A program made the translations under genes and the position numbers. Below are positions 9,197 through 16,122 of a DNA stretch of 64,000 nt, in pieces (within the stretch, counting starts at the first letter, position 1; the number at the start of each line of letters is the position of its first letter). The DNA is from Methylobacillus flagellatus_A. GTDB taxonomy: Bacteria; Pseudomonadota; Gammaproteobacteria; Burkholderiales; Methylophilaceae. The notes below the pieces were generated by a model. It saw only the letters and a program-made list of their open reading frames with translations. It searched no databases and was not told the DNA's origin. Location: assembly GCF_031344055.1 (NCBI RefSeq), contig NZ_JADBEN010000003.1, one strand, 5' to 3'.

Positions 9197-9643
9197 TTAG
9201 TAAAAGAAATAGGGAACGCCAAAGCCGCTCCCCAGCCCATCGCGATGAAGAATGGCGCAAACATTGATTAGCAACTGACTATCTGGCTCACCTGCCACGA
9301 AATCCTCAACCCAGTACAAAGATCCAGATGCAGTAAAGACCATCCGAGTTTCTGGATCAAACCCTTCTATACGCGAAGTGTGCCAGGTGATGGTACGACC
9401 CCGCTCGTCCATAAAGCCCACAAGATATAAAGCTTCCTGCTGCAAGGCAGGAAAGATGCGTTTATAGATAAAGGCATCCCGCAACGCTCCTCTGTAAAAA
9501 TCACCAGGTATTTGCTTATGAATTTTTGCTAGATCCTGCTCAGTCGCATATTCAAGCTGCATTTCCTCACGATTACTCCTAACTATCCCATCCAGAGTTT
9601 TTGGAATGATGTTTTGCAGTAACTCTACCTTGTCATTAAGCAT
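9197..9643 (-). CDS. Hypothetical protein heading the exonuclease unit
   Basis: A 148-residue protein starts at ATG 9643 with GGAG 7 bases upstream; the frame extends to 9685 without support. I do not recognise its family. It is mixed charged and hydrophobic with no signal peptide or membrane segment. The N-terminal half is helical (MLNDKVELLQNIIPKTLDG) and the C-terminal half looks like beta strands (ALYLVGFMDERGRTITWHT, MVFTASGSLYWVEDF), ending VPYFFY. It ends 28 bases before the start of the Rv2179c-like gene, so it is probably co-transcribed with both exonucleases. It could be a sensor, an antitoxin-like inhibitor or a substrate adaptor; none of these is shown. Confidence 0.6.
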   Translation of the reverse strand: MLNDKVELLQNIIPKTLDGIVRSNREEMQLEYATEQDLAKIHKQIPGDFYRGALRDAFIYKRIFPALQQEALYLVGFMDERGRTITWHTSRIEGFDPETRMVFTASGSLYWVEDFVAGEPDSQLLINVCAILHRDGLGSGFGVPYFFY

Positions 9644-9703
9644 TTCGGATCTCCTTACAATCGGACCAATCAGATGAACGTGCACGCACCGGGCGAACGA
9701 GTG

Positions 9704-9811
9704 TCAGCTCCGGAGCGAGCGGCGCACTAGCAACGCGGAGGTTGATACAACGTCTTTGACTTGGATTTGAAATTGCTCTGGGCAAGCAATGGATGATTTG
9801 CTGATTACCAT
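9704..9811 (-). CDS. Possible 35-residue leader ORF
   Basis: MVISKSSIACPEQFQIQ... starts at ATG 9811 with a strong AAGGAG five bases upstream, and ends in TGA 61 bases before the start of the 148-residue gene. The initiation signal is better than those of most genes around it. The peptide matches nothing I know. It may be a short leader for the exonuclease unit or a degraded gene start. Confidence 0.2.
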   Translation of the reverse strand: MVISKSSIACPEQFQIQVKDVVSTSALLVRRSLRS

Positions 9812-9833
9812 GACGACTCCTTGTGGTCGCCAT

Positions 9834-10294
9834 GACTGACGACCTAGTATTGAATTAAGGAATTGCGCACAGGAGGTATTCGTCGGCCGGTTGAGCCGAT
9901 GCGTCTGAGGAACAAACTGAAGTGTTTGCGGAGAAATTGCATGGAAGAATTATGAACACAAATAAACAACACTGTCAAATCAATTATTTAACGTGAAATT
10001 ATGTAATATCATATACGCAATTTCATTGTTACATGACCCGAGTCTAGGTCCTGCTGATAAGAATACTATTTAGGTATTTATGCTCTTCAGAGTAAAAGAT
10101 ACAAATATTTAAACTCATGCATGGATTTTCATTTACTTTCTTAAAAGTAAAAATACTATATGTGCTTGTTTTTATTTATGTTTCAATTTAGGCTTTTGGA
10201 TGTAAGCACAAATGCGGGCTTTTATTTGCTTTTCCCTGCCTTAAATCAATTCTTCATTTCTGGATCATTCCAGTGCCGCAGTCTAGTAGACACG
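9834..10294. other. AT-rich intergenic stretch, likely right flank of the transposon
   Basis: No gene is visible in this stretch. It is clearly AT-rich, with an imperfect inverted repeat at 9994-10025, a small dyad TTTAC/GTAAA near 10134-10150 and many short A/T runs. It separates the cargo from the GC-richer chromosome. The transposon end and part of the luxR promoter are expected here, but I could not point to a terminal repeat or duplication. Confidence 0.5.
9994..10025. repeat. Imperfect inverted repeat in the AT-rich border region
   Basis: TGAAATTATGTA (9994-10005) pairs with TACGCAATTTCA (10014-10025) at 10 of 12 positions around an 8-base centre. It could be a pair of transposase-binding sites near the element's end or an operator for the divergent units on either side. 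Confidence 0.35.
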
Positions 10295-10318
10295 ACCTTG
10301 TCCGATATCCGGACAGGT
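10295..10318. promoter_or_regulatory. Lux-box-like dyad upstream of the LuxR gene
   Basis: TGTCCG (10299-10304) and CGGACA (10310-10315) form a perfect 6-base inverted repeat around ATATC, flanked by ACCT on the left and AGGT-like bases on the right. LuxR-family proteins bind about 20-bp dyads often written CT-N12-AG. This one is slightly longer between the CT and AG than the 13413 site. It lies about 100 bases before the regulator start at 10420 and suggests autoregulation. A TTGACC at 10335-10340 may be a -35 element. Confidence 0.5.
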
Positions 10319-10419
10319 TATTAAGCCGCCTCCATTGACCCTACCCTGTAATTCTTTATCCTCACGTTACCAAGCAGAACCCAATAGAAACACTGTACTT
10401 GGGCAGTGAGAGGAAAGGT

Positions 10420-11130
10420 ATGCACATCAATCAATTTGCCAGATTGTTTGAGTTAAAAACCTTAGAACAGTTTTCCCAGGCAGTTTTTCAGGTAACGGCC
10501 AATTACGGTTTTGAGCAATGCATGTTCAGGCTATTGCCTAGCAAATGCAGCGCAATGGATGAAGCGTTCGTGCTGACGAACCATGCCCATCAGTGGCGCG
10601 CAATTTATGATGAGCATCAATATTCCAGTATCGATCCCACTATCCACCACTGCTATTCCACCCATTTCCCCTTGCTGTGGGATCAGGGTATTTACGCCAG
10701 CCCCAAGCAACAGGCTATGTATGATCAAGGCAAAAGCTACGGCCTGAGCTCCGGCCTGGTGTTTCCCATCCATGGCGCAAATGGCGAATTCGGCATGATG
10801 AACTTTGCGACGGAGAAGCCGAGCAATCAGCTCCAGGCCAAGATCGTCGAGATCATGCCGCTGCTATCAGTGTTCAAGGATTATGTGTTTGAATCCTCAA
10901 AGAGTTTCAACCAGAAAGTCCCGAGCAGCCATATCGAGCTGACGCCGCGCGAAAAAGAAGTCATCAATTGGTGCGCCGCAGGAAAGACGAGCTGGGAAAT
11001 ATCGAGAATACTCAGTTGTTCTGAATCGACCGTGAACTTCCATCTCTCGAACGTACGGCACAAGTTCAACGCAAGCAATACGCAGCTTGCCGTGGTCAAG
11101 GCATTACGTTGCGGCTTGATCTATATCTAG
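10420..11130 (+). CDS. LuxR-family autoinducer-binding transcriptional regulator (no luxI nearby)
   Basis: The 236-residue protein starts at ATG 10420 behind AGAGGAAAGG; the frame extends upstream to a TTG at 10399. Its N-terminal autoinducer-binding domain keeps the residues that contact acyl-homoserine lactones in TraR and LasR: W59, Y63, D72-P73, W87 and G112. Residues 174-216 form the LuxR-type helix-turn-helix (LTPREKEVINWCAAGKTSWEI, then SESTVNFHLSNVRHKF). No luxI synthase is in the window, so it is either a LuxR solo or paired with a distant synthase. Lux-box-like dyads lie before its own gene and before the oxygenase operon at 13567, making it the probable activator of that cluster. 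Confidence 0.9.
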   Translation: MHINQFARLFELKTLEQFSQAVFQVTANYGFEQCMFRLLPSKCSAMDEAFVLTNHAHQWRAIYDEHQYSSIDPTIHHCYSTHFPLLWDQGIYASPKQQAMYDQGKSYGLSSGLVFPIHGANGEFGMMNFATEKPSNQLQAKIVEIMPLLSVFKDYVFESSKSFNQKVPSSHIELTPREKEVINWCAAGKTSWEISRILSCSESTVNFHLSNVRHKFNASNTQLAVVKALRCGLIYI

Positions 11131-11152
11131 TATCCCGTTTCTCCCATCGTAT

Positions 11153-12328
11153 TCAATCGAGGAATGCGTTCACTAGCTTGACCCAATAGCTTGCACCCAG
11201 CGGAATCAGGTCGTCATTGAAATCGTACCTGGGATGGTGCAAGCCGAATCTCTCCGTAGCCGGGCTTTGCGCATCGTTACCGATAAAGGCGTAACATCCC
11301 GGCCTTTTTGCCAGCATGAAGGCAAAATCTTCGGCCCCCATGGTCGGCTCAGCCTCGGCGTTCACCTGGTCTTGCCCGACAACCGAGCGCATGACATCCA
11401 AGGCAAGGGCGGTCTGCTCCGCATCGTTCACGGTGGGGATGGATTGGCGCAGGAAGCGGAATTCCGCACTGCAGCCATGGGCCTGGGCCGTCAGTTTGCA
11501 GATGCTTTCCATGCGCTTTTCCATCATATCGAGCACCGGCAGGCTGAAAGTACGGACAGTGCCTCCAATCTGCGCGCTGTCGGGAATGATGTTGAACCCA
11601 GTGCCGGCTTGCAAGCGGGTGACGGACAGTACGACGCTATCGAGCGGCGAGGTATTGCGGCTGACGACAGACTGCAGGGCGCTGACAACCTGGGCAGCAG
11701 CCAGTATGGGGTCATTGCTTTGCTGAGGAATCGCGGCATGCCCTCCCTTGCCATGGATGGTGATCTTGAATTCGTTGCAGGAGGCCATGATGGGGCCGGG
11801 ACGCGTGGCAAATGTCCCCGCCGCAAGACCAGGCCAGTTGTGCAAGGCGAATACCGCGTCGCATGGAAAGCGCTCGAACAATCCGTCCGCTATCATGCGC
11901 TTGGCGCCGCTGCCTCCTTCTTCCGCCGGCTGGAAGATGAAGTTGACAGTGCCCTTGAACTCGGAGGATTCGGCAAGCTGCCGGGCGGCGGCGAGCAACA
12001 TCGCCACATGGCCGTCATGGCCGCATGCATGCATTTTTTCACGGTGGCGCGAGCAATGGGCGAAGCTATTGCCTTCCTGCATGGGAAGCGCGTCCATATC
12101 CGCACGCAAGCCGATGCATTTATCGCCCGGCCGGCCGCGCAACACGCCCACTACGCCGGTGCCGCCTATGCCGCAGTGCACTTCTATGCCCCATTCCTTG
12201 AGCTTGCTCGCAATCAAGGCGCCGGTTTCATGCTCCTCGAAAGCGGTTTCCGGGTGCGCGTGCAATAGACGGCGGATGCCCTTGAATTCCGCCGACCTAG
12301 CGACGATGTCCGGGATCAGGTTCGCCAT
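11153..12328 (-). CDS. M20-family amidohydrolase (hippurate/N-acyl-amino-acid hydrolase type)
   Basis: The protein is about 391 residues from ATG 12328; a GTG at 12337 directly after the preceding stop would add three. It has the M20D metal site: ACGHDGH (C105, H107 in the longer numbering), QPAEEGG (E139/E140), LHNWPG (H166) and a C-terminal HHPRYDFND. The family hydrolyses N-acyl or conjugated amino acids such as hippurate or auxin conjugates in the cytoplasm, and related enzymes release or remove acyl groups in natural-product pathways. The gene abuts the IPNS-like oxygenase gene upstream, so the two are translated together. Its place beside a LuxR-controlled cluster suggests it processes the cluster's compound. 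Confidence 0.85.
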   Translation of the reverse strand: MANLIPDIVARSAEFKGIRRLLHAHPETAFEEHETGALIASKLKEWGIEVHCGIGGTGVVGVLRGRPGDKCIGLRADMDALPMQEGNSFAHCSRHREKMHACGHDGHVAMLLAAARQLAESSEFKGTVNFIFQPAEEGGSGAKRMIADGLFERFPCDAVFALHNWPGLAAGTFATRPGPIMASCNEFKITIHGKGGHAAIPQQSNDPILAAAQVVSALQSVVSRNTSPLDSVVLSVTRLQAGTGFNIIPDSAQIGGTVRTFSLPVLDMMEKRMESICKLTAQAHGCSAEFRFLRQSIPTVNDAEQTALALDVMRSVVGQDQVNAEAEPTMGAEDFAFMLAKRPGCYAFIGNDAQSPATERFGLHHPRYDFNDDLIPLGASYWVKLVNAFLD

Positions 12329-12337
12329 CACGGACAC

Positions 12338-13357
12338 TCAACTCTCATAAGTCGGGCAGGCGGGATAGATGCCTTTGTAGTTCTTATAGGCGTAAGGGCC
12401 GTACTGTAGCGGCGGGTAGCTCTTGCCGGCCTGGCCCTCAACCGTTTGGACCGGCTCGATCACGCTGTCGTAGTTGGGTTGGAAGAAGAAGGGCAGGGAG
12501 ATGCGCGGGATATTGGTGAGCACGCGGTGCTTGGTAGCCACGTAGGCATCCCGGGACCAATACTGCAGCATGTCGCCGATATTGCAAATGTAGGCGTCTT
12601 CTATGACGGGCGCATCGAACCAGGCGTTGTTCTTGCCCAGCACCTGCAGACCCGGGTTGTTCGCCAGCAGGATGGTCAGGCAACCATAATCCGTATGGGC
12701 GCCGCAATTATGATCGCCGATCTCGATGCCGCGCATGCGCTGCTCCAGCTCCGGCATTTTTTCCGTCATGCGTCCCACGTCGGTCGCCTCGGGGTAATTC
12801 ACGGTACGGAACTGCCAGAAAGAGCGCCCGTTGAAGGCCTTGTGGAAGTAGTTCTCTTCAAGGTCCAGGCTGAGGGCGATCCCGCGCATCAGGTCAAAAC
12901 CCAGCTTGTTCATCTCCTCGATATAGCGCGTCAGGACCGTGCGGTAGCCCTCGATCGGGGGCCAGATGTTGGGGCCGTGCATGGGCATTTTGGCAAGGAC
13001 TTCCGGGGCGTCCGGCGGGAAATCGACGCTGAATTCCATCAGTTCGTAGGAGTTGCGCTTGCCGTCGGCCAGCTCGGACAACACCGGGGAATAGCCGCGG
13101 AAGCATTTGCTGTGCCGCTCCATGGAGCATTCCAGCTTTTGTTCCAGCGGTTGCGAGAAGAAAGTTTCGGCCATAGCGAAGGTTTGCCGTATCAAATCCT
13201 GCGGTATGCCATGGTGCTTGATATAGAAGAAACCGACTTCCCTGCATGCCTGGCCCAGCTGCCTTACCACTTCGTCCATACCGGGCGAGCCTGGCTTTCT
13301 CAAGCCCGCTATGTCGATGACCGGGATTTCCAACTGCGTGAAATGATTGTCGTCCAT
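12338..13357 (-). CDS. Isopenicillin-N-synthase-like 2-oxoglutarate/Fe(II) dioxygenase
   Basis: The 339-residue cytosolic enzyme has the double-stranded beta-helix ligands H221 and D223 in AHTDYG, H277 in KHRV, and the 2-oxoglutarate anchor R285-x-S287 in RISLPFF. The N-terminal IPVIDIAGLR and VGFFYIKHHGIP stretches are typical of the DIOX_N domain. Such enzymes hydroxylate, desaturate or cyclise small molecules; the exact reaction cannot be told. It is divergent from the HalD-like oxygenase gene at 13567, and the lux-box-like dyad at 13413-13432 lies 56 bases upstream of its start, so one regulator could serve both directions. The amidohydrolase gene follows at once. Confidence 0.85.
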   Translation of the reverse strand: MDDNHFTQLEIPVIDIAGLRKPGSPGMDEVVRQLGQACREVGFFYIKHHGIPQDLIRQTFAMAETFFSQPLEQKLECSMERHSKCFRGYSPVLSELADGKRNSYELMEFSVDFPPDAPEVLAKMPMHGPNIWPPIEGYRTVLTRYIEEMNKLGFDLMRGIALSLDLEENYFHKAFNGRSFWQFRTVNYPEATDVGRMTEKMPELEQRMRGIEIGDHNCGAHTDYGCLTILLANNPGLQVLGKNNAWFDAPVIEDAYICNIGDMLQYWSRDAYVATKHRVLTNIPRISLPFFFQPNYDSVIEPVQTVEGQAGKSYPPLQYGPYAYKNYKGIYPACPTYES

Positions 13358-13412
13358 CGTCTCTCTCCTACGATACAGAGACGCATCTTAAGGGGCTTGC
13401 CGACGGGCTTGC

Positions 13413-13459
13413 ACCTAGCATTTCTGCTAGGTTAATTCGCCGCCCCCTCTTCCTATAAT
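13413..13459 (+). promoter_or_regulatory. Perfect lux/las-box-like palindrome followed by a -10 hexamer
   Basis: ACCTAGCATTTCTGCTAGGT (13413-13432) is an exact 8+4+8 inverted repeat with the NNCT-N12-AGNN layout of las/rhl-type boxes. A consensus TATAAT lies at 13454-13459, 21 bases after the dyad. That puts the dyad centre about 43 bases before the expected transcription start, the usual place for activation by LuxR-type proteins, and there is no good -35 hexamer. The resulting transcript would cover the rightward ten-gene operon. The dyad is symmetrical, so it may also affect the leftward oxygenase gene. Confidence 0.75.
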
Positions 13460-13566
13460 TCAAAGTAGTTTTCATCTGCGAATCAAGCAGGGATACCAAC
13501 ACCCTAGCCCTTGTTGGAACTTGTCACCCATTCAAAGGAAACTTTGCTTCATAAGGGAGAGATACC

Positions 13567-14379
13567 GTGCAAAACACGATTGCTGCATTTGAACAGCCAA
13601 GCAATTTCATTAAGACCGCGAGAAATGTTGATTTGTACGAGCTCATCACGCCAAAGCTGTTTTCGCCTGATGACTTGCTGGACATGCGTGAACAGTTCGC
13701 CCGATCCGGCTATATCAAGCTTCCCTCGTTCCTTTCCGAGGATGCGCTGGCGGTTTTCCGCGAGGAGATGGAACAGCTTGAGTTGATAGCCAGCCGCAAG
13801 AAATTCGAGATGCCGGGCTACCAGACCCCGCGCAAGCTCTCGGTGGCTGGAGGCAGCATGATCAAGTCCTATGCTCCCGTGCTATACAGCCTGTACCACC
13901 ATTATGCGCTGCGCAGCTGCGTGGAGCAGTTGACCGGCCGCCGTATCTACAGCTGCACGCACCCCGAGGAATACATGGTCGCCAACTTCCTGCACAACAG
14001 CGGCGATACCCACGGCTGGCATCTCGACGACCCGGCCTATGCGTTGATCATTTTTGCGGAAAGCCCCAAGGAGAACGGCGGCGGCGAAGTGGAGTTCATC
14101 TCTAACTGGCTGGATATCTGCAAGCGCAAGCAACGCCAGCCGGACAGCAACATCCAGGACCTCATCGCCTGGGCTGAGGAAAACGGCATGGTCGACAGGC
14201 ATGCCCACAACAGCGGCGACGCCTACCTGCTGAGGGCGGATATCAACCTGCACCGGGTATGCCCGCTGAAGCGTGCCGGCGAACGCCGCTCGGTGGTCAA
14301 CCTGGCCTTTCAAACCACGTCAGTAGCCCGTTACGGCCTGACGGCCAATCTGCTTTACGGCCTACCGGACATTGTGTAA
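13567..14379 (+). CDS. 2-oxoglutarate/Fe(II) oxygenase, HalD/ArpA-like
   Basis: The 270-residue protein carries WHLDD with the metal ligands H152 and D154, and a distal H229 followed by R240/R241 in the INLHRVCPLKRAGERRS segment. The acidic ligand D154 is present, so it should hydroxylate rather than halogenate; halogenases of this fold have Gly or Ala there. The overall layout (GYIKLPSFLSEDAL near the N-terminus, EEYMVANFLHNSGD before the metal site) resembles the HalD/ArpA-type oxygenases acting on free or carrier-bound amino acids. It starts at an ATG-equivalent GTG at 13567 behind GGGAGAGA and is the first gene of the long operon after the lux-box-like promoter. Confidence 0.75.
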   Translation: MQNTIAAFEQPSNFIKTARNVDLYELITPKLFSPDDLLDMREQFARSGYIKLPSFLSEDALAVFREEMEQLELIASRKKFEMPGYQTPRKLSVAGGSMIKSYAPVLYSLYHHYALRSCVEQLTGRRIYSCTHPEEYMVANFLHNSGDTHGWHLDDPAYALIIFAESPKENGGGEVEFISNWLDICKRKQRQPDSNIQDLIAWAEENGMVDRHAHNSGDAYLLRADINLHRVCPLKRAGERRSVVNLAFQTTSVARYGLTANLLYGLPDIV

Positions 14380-14395
14380 CAGGATGCAAGCACAC

Positions 14396-14905
14396 ATGAT
14401 GAATACATACGATAAAAACGCCATGCAGGCGGAATTGATCAAGAACGACCTGAGCCAAAAGGTGGTTTGGCGCTTCAGCAACTTCGAATCCCTTACTTTG
14501 ACGGAGCTATACAGCATCCTTGCGCTGCGAGAGAGCATTTTTATCGTCGAGCAGGATGTGCCGTACGTCGACATCGACGGCAAGGATATCCATTGCACCC
14601 ACTTGATGGGATACCTGGGCAAAGAGCTGGTCGCTTACCTGCGCATCGTGCCTTTCGGGCTGTTCAAGCCTGATTGCTTCAGCATGGGCAGGGTGGTGCT
14701 GAGACAGTCATTGCGGGGCGGCCCCATCGGCAAGACGCTGGTCGGCCTGGGGCTCGAGTACCTAGACTCCATCCGCAACGGACAGCCTATCCGGATTTCC
14801 TCCCAGCTATACCTGAAGGACTTTTACGGCAGGTTCGGGTTTGTCGTCGAAGGCGAGCCCTACATTGAGGACCGCATTCCCCACATCGCCATGGTCAAGA
14901 AGTAG
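14396..14905 (+). CDS. GNAT acetyltransferase, ElaA-like
   Basis: The product is about 169 residues from ATG 14396; the frame is open back to 14372 and two other ATGs are possible. It has the ElaA-like N-terminal pattern LTELYSILALRESIFIVEQDVPYVDIDGKD, then HLMGYLGKELVAYLRI and the acetyl-CoA loop around MGRVVLRQSLRGGPIGKTLV. ElaA-type GNATs transfer an acyl group from CoA to an unknown amine. Here the gene sits 16 bases after an oxygenase gene and 8 bases before the nucleotidyltransferase gene, so it most likely acylates an intermediate of the same pathway. The end FYGRFGFVVEGEPYIEDRIPHIAM matches the family well. Confidence 0.8.
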   Translation: MMNTYDKNAMQAELIKNDLSQKVVWRFSNFESLTLTELYSILALRESIFIVEQDVPYVDIDGKDIHCTHLMGYLGKELVAYLRIVPFGLFKPDCFSMGRVVLRQSLRGGPIGKTLVGLGLEYLDSIRNGQPIRISSQLYLKDFYGRFGFVVEGEPYIEDRIPHIAMVKK

Positions 14906-14913
14906 GAGCCCAT

Positions 14914-16122
14914 ATGCTCAAGAAATTATGGATCAAGCACCGTTCCAGGCTGTATGCCGGGCTGGCATTCTCCGTTCCTTATCTGGCATTTGCTCCCGAC
15001 CTCCTGGGAATGCCGGCCTTATTGATAGGCTATGTCCTCGGCCTGCTGATCAGCCTGCAGGCAATACCGCGTTATATCAAATGGATGCTGGAGCTTGAGG
15101 ACAGGATCAATCTCAAGCTGGGCTTCCTGACGCCTGCGCGCCTGCTGCGGGTGGCATTGCATGCGCCCCTGGTGCTGCTGATCCAGGCAATCGCGGGGCC
15201 TGGCACGCCGGCATGGGACGTCGCCTCGGTATTGATACTGGCTTCGTGCTGCTTGCACACGGTCGCCATCCTGGCCGCTTATAAGGGCTGGGGAGACAGG
15301 ACGGGCAACTCCCTGCTGTCCTTCTGCGTCAGCGCGGTCCTCATAACCGTCACGCTGCTGGCGCCCATGGCCTTGTACCTGCCAATCGGCCTGAGCCTAC
15401 TGCTATGCTGGATGCTGGTTGCCAGCATCTATGCGGACCTGCGCTCGGTCTATTACCCGAAGCACGGCGTAGGTGTGTTCTTCGGCAGCTTCAACCCGGT
15501 GCACAAGACGCATGTCAGGATTCTGCAGCAGGCCATCCAGCAACGCGGACTGCGCAAGGTCTATGTTCATCCGACGACGGTGCCCAAGCTGCACAGGGTT
15601 GCGCTGGAAAAAGGGGAAATCAGCATCGCCGAGCAAGCGGGCATGCGCGTATACAGCACCACGGCGATTGCCGACCCCTACAAGCAATACTTCCCTACCG
15701 GCCGCAAGTTCTACGAATATGAACTGCGCCAGCAGTTGCTCCAGGCCGCGATCGTCGATGCCGGGCTGCAGGACAAGGTCGAGATACTGGATTGGCCCGC
15801 GGTCTACGACCAAGGCGGGTTCTTTGCCGTGCTGGAAAAGATCAAGACCACCCTGGCGCCGGGCGAGCCCCTGCACGGCATGCATGGCAGCGATGTGGGA
15901 GGAATCTGGGTGCGTAATATCTTCGAGCTGTCGGGAGGCATCCATCCTTATCCCGTCGTGCGCTCCGACTGTATTTCTGCCACCGCCATCCGCGAAGGGG
16001 CTGTCGGCTACACCACGCCCACGATAGAAGCGTTCCTTGAAGCGACGCGCGCGGGCAAGGACTTTGTTTTCCCCACAGGTTATCTATTCAAGAACAACAA
16101 TATGGACAGGAGATTGGAATGA
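14914..16122 (+). CDS. Membrane protein fused to an NMNAT-like nucleotidyltransferase domain
   Basis: Of 402 residues, about the first 170 form several hydrophobic helices (for example MPALLIGYVLGLLISL and LPIGLSLLLCWMLVASIYA). The rest is a cytidylyltransferase-fold domain: VGVFFGSFNPVHKTH (about 186-200) is the GxFxPxHxGH signature with Thr in place of the last Gly, and ISATAIR near the C-terminus matches the phosphate-binding ISxTxIR motif. NMNAT-type enzymes join a phosphorylated substrate to AMP or CMP. A membrane-anchored version inside an oxygenase operon is unusual. It may nucleotidylate a pathway intermediate, with the membrane part holding it by the transporter. The 3' end overlaps the next gene by four bases. 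Confidence 0.75.
   Translation: MLKKLWIKHRSRLYAGLAFSVPYLAFAPDLLGMPALLIGYVLGLLISLQAIPRYIKWMLELEDRINLKLGFLTPARLLRVALHAPLVLLIQAIAGPGTPAWDVASVLILASCCLHTVAILAAYKGWGDRTGNSLLSFCVSAVLITVTLLAPMALYLPIGLSLLLCWMLVASIYADLRSVYYPKHGVGVFFGSFNPVHKTHVRILQQAIQQRGLRKVYVHPTTVPKLHRVALEKGEISIAEQAGMRVYSTTAIADPYKQYFPTGRKFYEYELRQQLLQAAIVDAGLQDKVEILDWPAVYDQGGFFAVLEKIKTTLAPGEPLHGMHGSDVGGIWVRNIFELSGGIHPYPVVRSDCISATAIREGAVGYTTPTIEAFLEATRAGKDFVFPTGYLFKNNNMDRRLE

Larger units (their letters stand above)
1..10250 (+). mobile_element. Distal part of a Tn7-like/Tni-type transposon with defence-like cargo; left end outside the window
   Basis: The transposition genes run in the order tnsB/tniA (3' end only), tnsC/tniB, tniQ, overlapping by a few bases, as in Tn7-like and Tn5053-like elements. 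Behind them come a nuclease-domain gene, a SIR2 gene and an exonuclease operon, all visibly AT-richer than the sequence after about 10,400. The left end and most of the transposase lie before the window. The right border given is approximate: I searched 9834-10400 by eye for a terminal TGT/ACA end or a target duplication and found no convincing one. The first clearly chromosomal-looking gene to the right is the LuxR-type regulator at 10420. No tnsA-like endonuclease and no CRISPR-associated gene is visible, but either could lie upstream. Confidence 0.65.

Noticed and set aside
9636..9833. A 65-codon minus-strand frame upstream of the exonuclease unit
   Set aside because: It overlaps the better supported start of the 148-residue gene and has an Arg-rich composition typical of a non-coding frame.
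9973..9976. TGTC at 9973 as the transposon's terminal base group
   Set aside because: A right-hand end should read ...GACA or ...ACA on this strand; TGTC here faces the wrong way for an element lying to the left, and no matching duplication was seen.
12446..13435. A 329-codon plus-strand frame opposite the IPNS-like oxygenase gene
   Set aside because: It is a shadow of the oxygenase gene on the other strand; it has no recognisable domain while the minus frame has all metal ligands.
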